A stretch of DNA of 64,000 nucleotides from Tricholoma matsutake (lineage: Eukaryota; Basidiomycota; Agaricomycetes; Agaricales; Tricholomataceae). The notes beneath the pieces were generated by a model that worked only from the letters and a program-made list of their open reading frames with translations, was not told the origin of the DNA and searched no databases. Positions 62,921 through 64,000 of this stretch are shown here, one piece after another (position 1 is the stretch's first letter; each line of letters starts with the position of its first letter). The DNA lies in NCBI GenBank assembly GCA_026075535.2, contig AP026545.1, positions 868,001 through 932,000 on the forward strand, given 5' to 3'. The position numbers and the translations under genes were made by a program.

Positions 62921-64000
62921 TCACCCCCTGTCTAAGATGCATTGCCCTGATGCATTTGAAATTGCATATGACCAAAGTCAATGACTTGAATGCAACACAG
63001 TGCAGCAGTGTGCCATCGGTGGAATTCCTTGACTAACTGAGGGGCATTTACATTGGACTCTTTGACCCATGAGTTCTCCTCATACCCATAACCCTTTCAG
63101 TGCACCAAATACTGGAGTTTTCCTCAATGCAACCAGCTATCCAAGGTTGACTCGACTTTGTTCTGGGGTTCTCCCTTGATCACTGTAGGTGGCAGTGGTG
63201 GACGTAAATGGTGTCCTGGGAATGGATCTAAGGGAGCTGGAAGGAGTTTGATGACATGGAAGACTGGGTGGAGTCTGGACATGGAGGCTGGGAGGCGTAG
63301 ACGATAGGCATGCATTCCAACACACTTGACAATGGGGAAAATGAGTGAGTTTCTTGGATGGACACATAGTGGAGATGTCACTGGAGTCAAGGTAAACTCA
63401 ATCACCAACCTTGTACTAAGGGGTCGGAGAATGGTGTTGGTTGTAAAAGTGCACCATGTTGTCCCTCGCCTTTGCCTCCTCCAAGCTATCCCGCATGTGT
63501 TCTGTGAACTCATTCACCATCTTGATATGTGAGGGAGTTTGGCGATGTTTGAATCTCATGTGTGGATGTCATCCAGTGTCTAAGAGGAAAGGGGTCTGTT
63601 GAGTGGAAGCATGGACATGGTTGTTGTATCCAAACTCAGCCAAGGGGAGAAGATCATTCCAATTGTCCCGGCACTCATTGATAAAGATGTGGATGTACTG
63701 CTCCAGTTCCTGGTTGACTCACTTAGTCTGGCCATCAGTTTGTGGGTGATAGGCAGTCAAAGCAAGGAGTTTGATCCCCAGAAGTCAGTACAGCTCACAA
63801 GTGAACTCTGCCATGAACTGAGGGCCACAGTCAGAGAGGAAAGCCATGTAATTTCCACACATGGTGGAGATAGAGTCAGGCAGCACCCAGGGCACTGACA
63901 GTGGTGTGAGTGGGAATGAAGTGAGCACATTTTCCCACTGAATCAACTGTGCACATCACCACATCAAACCCATTCAACTCTGGCAACTCCACCACAAAGT
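62921..64000 (-). pseudogene. Element G: gypsy integrase and chromodomain, partial at the right edge
   Basis: Minus strand from the window edge: FVVELPELNGFDVVM (first Asp region), CGPQFMAEFTCELY, LTAYHPQTDGQTK, LPLAEFGYNNHVHAS, then YRLRLPASMSRLHPVFHVIK (63330-63270) and a decayed chromodomain near 63000-63120 (QYLVH-stop-KGYGYEENSWV). Multiple stops and frameshifts. RT, protease and gag lie outside. Confidence 0.82.

Noticed and set aside
1..64000. CRISPR arrays, operons, Shine-Dalgarno sites or other prokaryotic features
   Set aside because: The window is clearly eukaryotic (introns, LTR retrotransposons). No regularly spaced short repeats were seen.

Overview
The window looks like a transposon-choked stretch of a mushroom-forming basidiomycete genome (Agaricomycetes). 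The evidence is genes with many short GT-AG introns (about 45-60 nt), Agaricomycete-type Ty3/gypsy chromoviruses, a KDZ-type CxC5/CxC6 remnant, a PIF/Harbinger transposon pair, and fungal Crinkler-like and alpha-kinase-like genes. All comparisons were made by eye from the sequence. Family names come from motif recognition, not from database searches.

Layout. 1-1345: minus-strand KDZ-associated CxC5/CxC6 pseudogene, cut by the left edge. 1754-7984: gypsy element A, with 401-bp LTRs and a CAGAT target-site duplication (TSD). 8134-19839: a gene island, richer in CpG, holding a small unrecognised minus-strand ORF, a disordered Arg/Ser-rich protein (8797-9897), an alpha-kinase-like gene (11541-13892), a truncated DDE-integrase-like gene (14230-15061), a repeat-rich non-autonomous element (15131-16850), and a Crinkler-type P-loop/nuclease gene (17445-19839). 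20811-33573: gypsy element C (TSD CTAGC), whose left LTR is split by element B1 (21127-28517, TSD TTGTT). 33574-36480: gene-free, with a tRNA-like sequence and a 150-bp tandem repeat. 36480-38038: fragments H and D of two gypsy elements. 38039-48590: gypsy element E, interrupted by B2 (39296-46736, TSD CAAAA) and by a 1.07-kb LTR-like insert. 48591-49934: 3' end of a Ty1/copia element. 49935-51292 and 61097-61265: an unrecognised degraded coding remnant, split by a solo C-family LTR (50490-51072, TSD CTCTT) and by gypsy element F (51293-61096, TSD CCTAG). F's right LTR carries an hAT-like element (56916-61008, 8-bp TSD), which itself carries a Harbinger element (57460-60720, TSD TTA). 62310-64000: 3' end of gypsy element G.

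Two themes tie the window together. First, three independent gypsy families (A, B, D) carry, 2 nt inside the 5' LTR, an 11-12 nt primer-binding site. It is the exact reverse complement of an LTR segment starting 32-35 nt downstream of a TATA box, the arrangement expected for Tf1-type self-primed reverse transcription. Second, most premature stops checked here are TGA where a relative or the family has Arg, and several catalytic Asp-to-Asn changes sit at former CpG sites. This points to CpG methylation/deamination as the main force silencing these elements. None of the retroelements here has an intact gag-pol.
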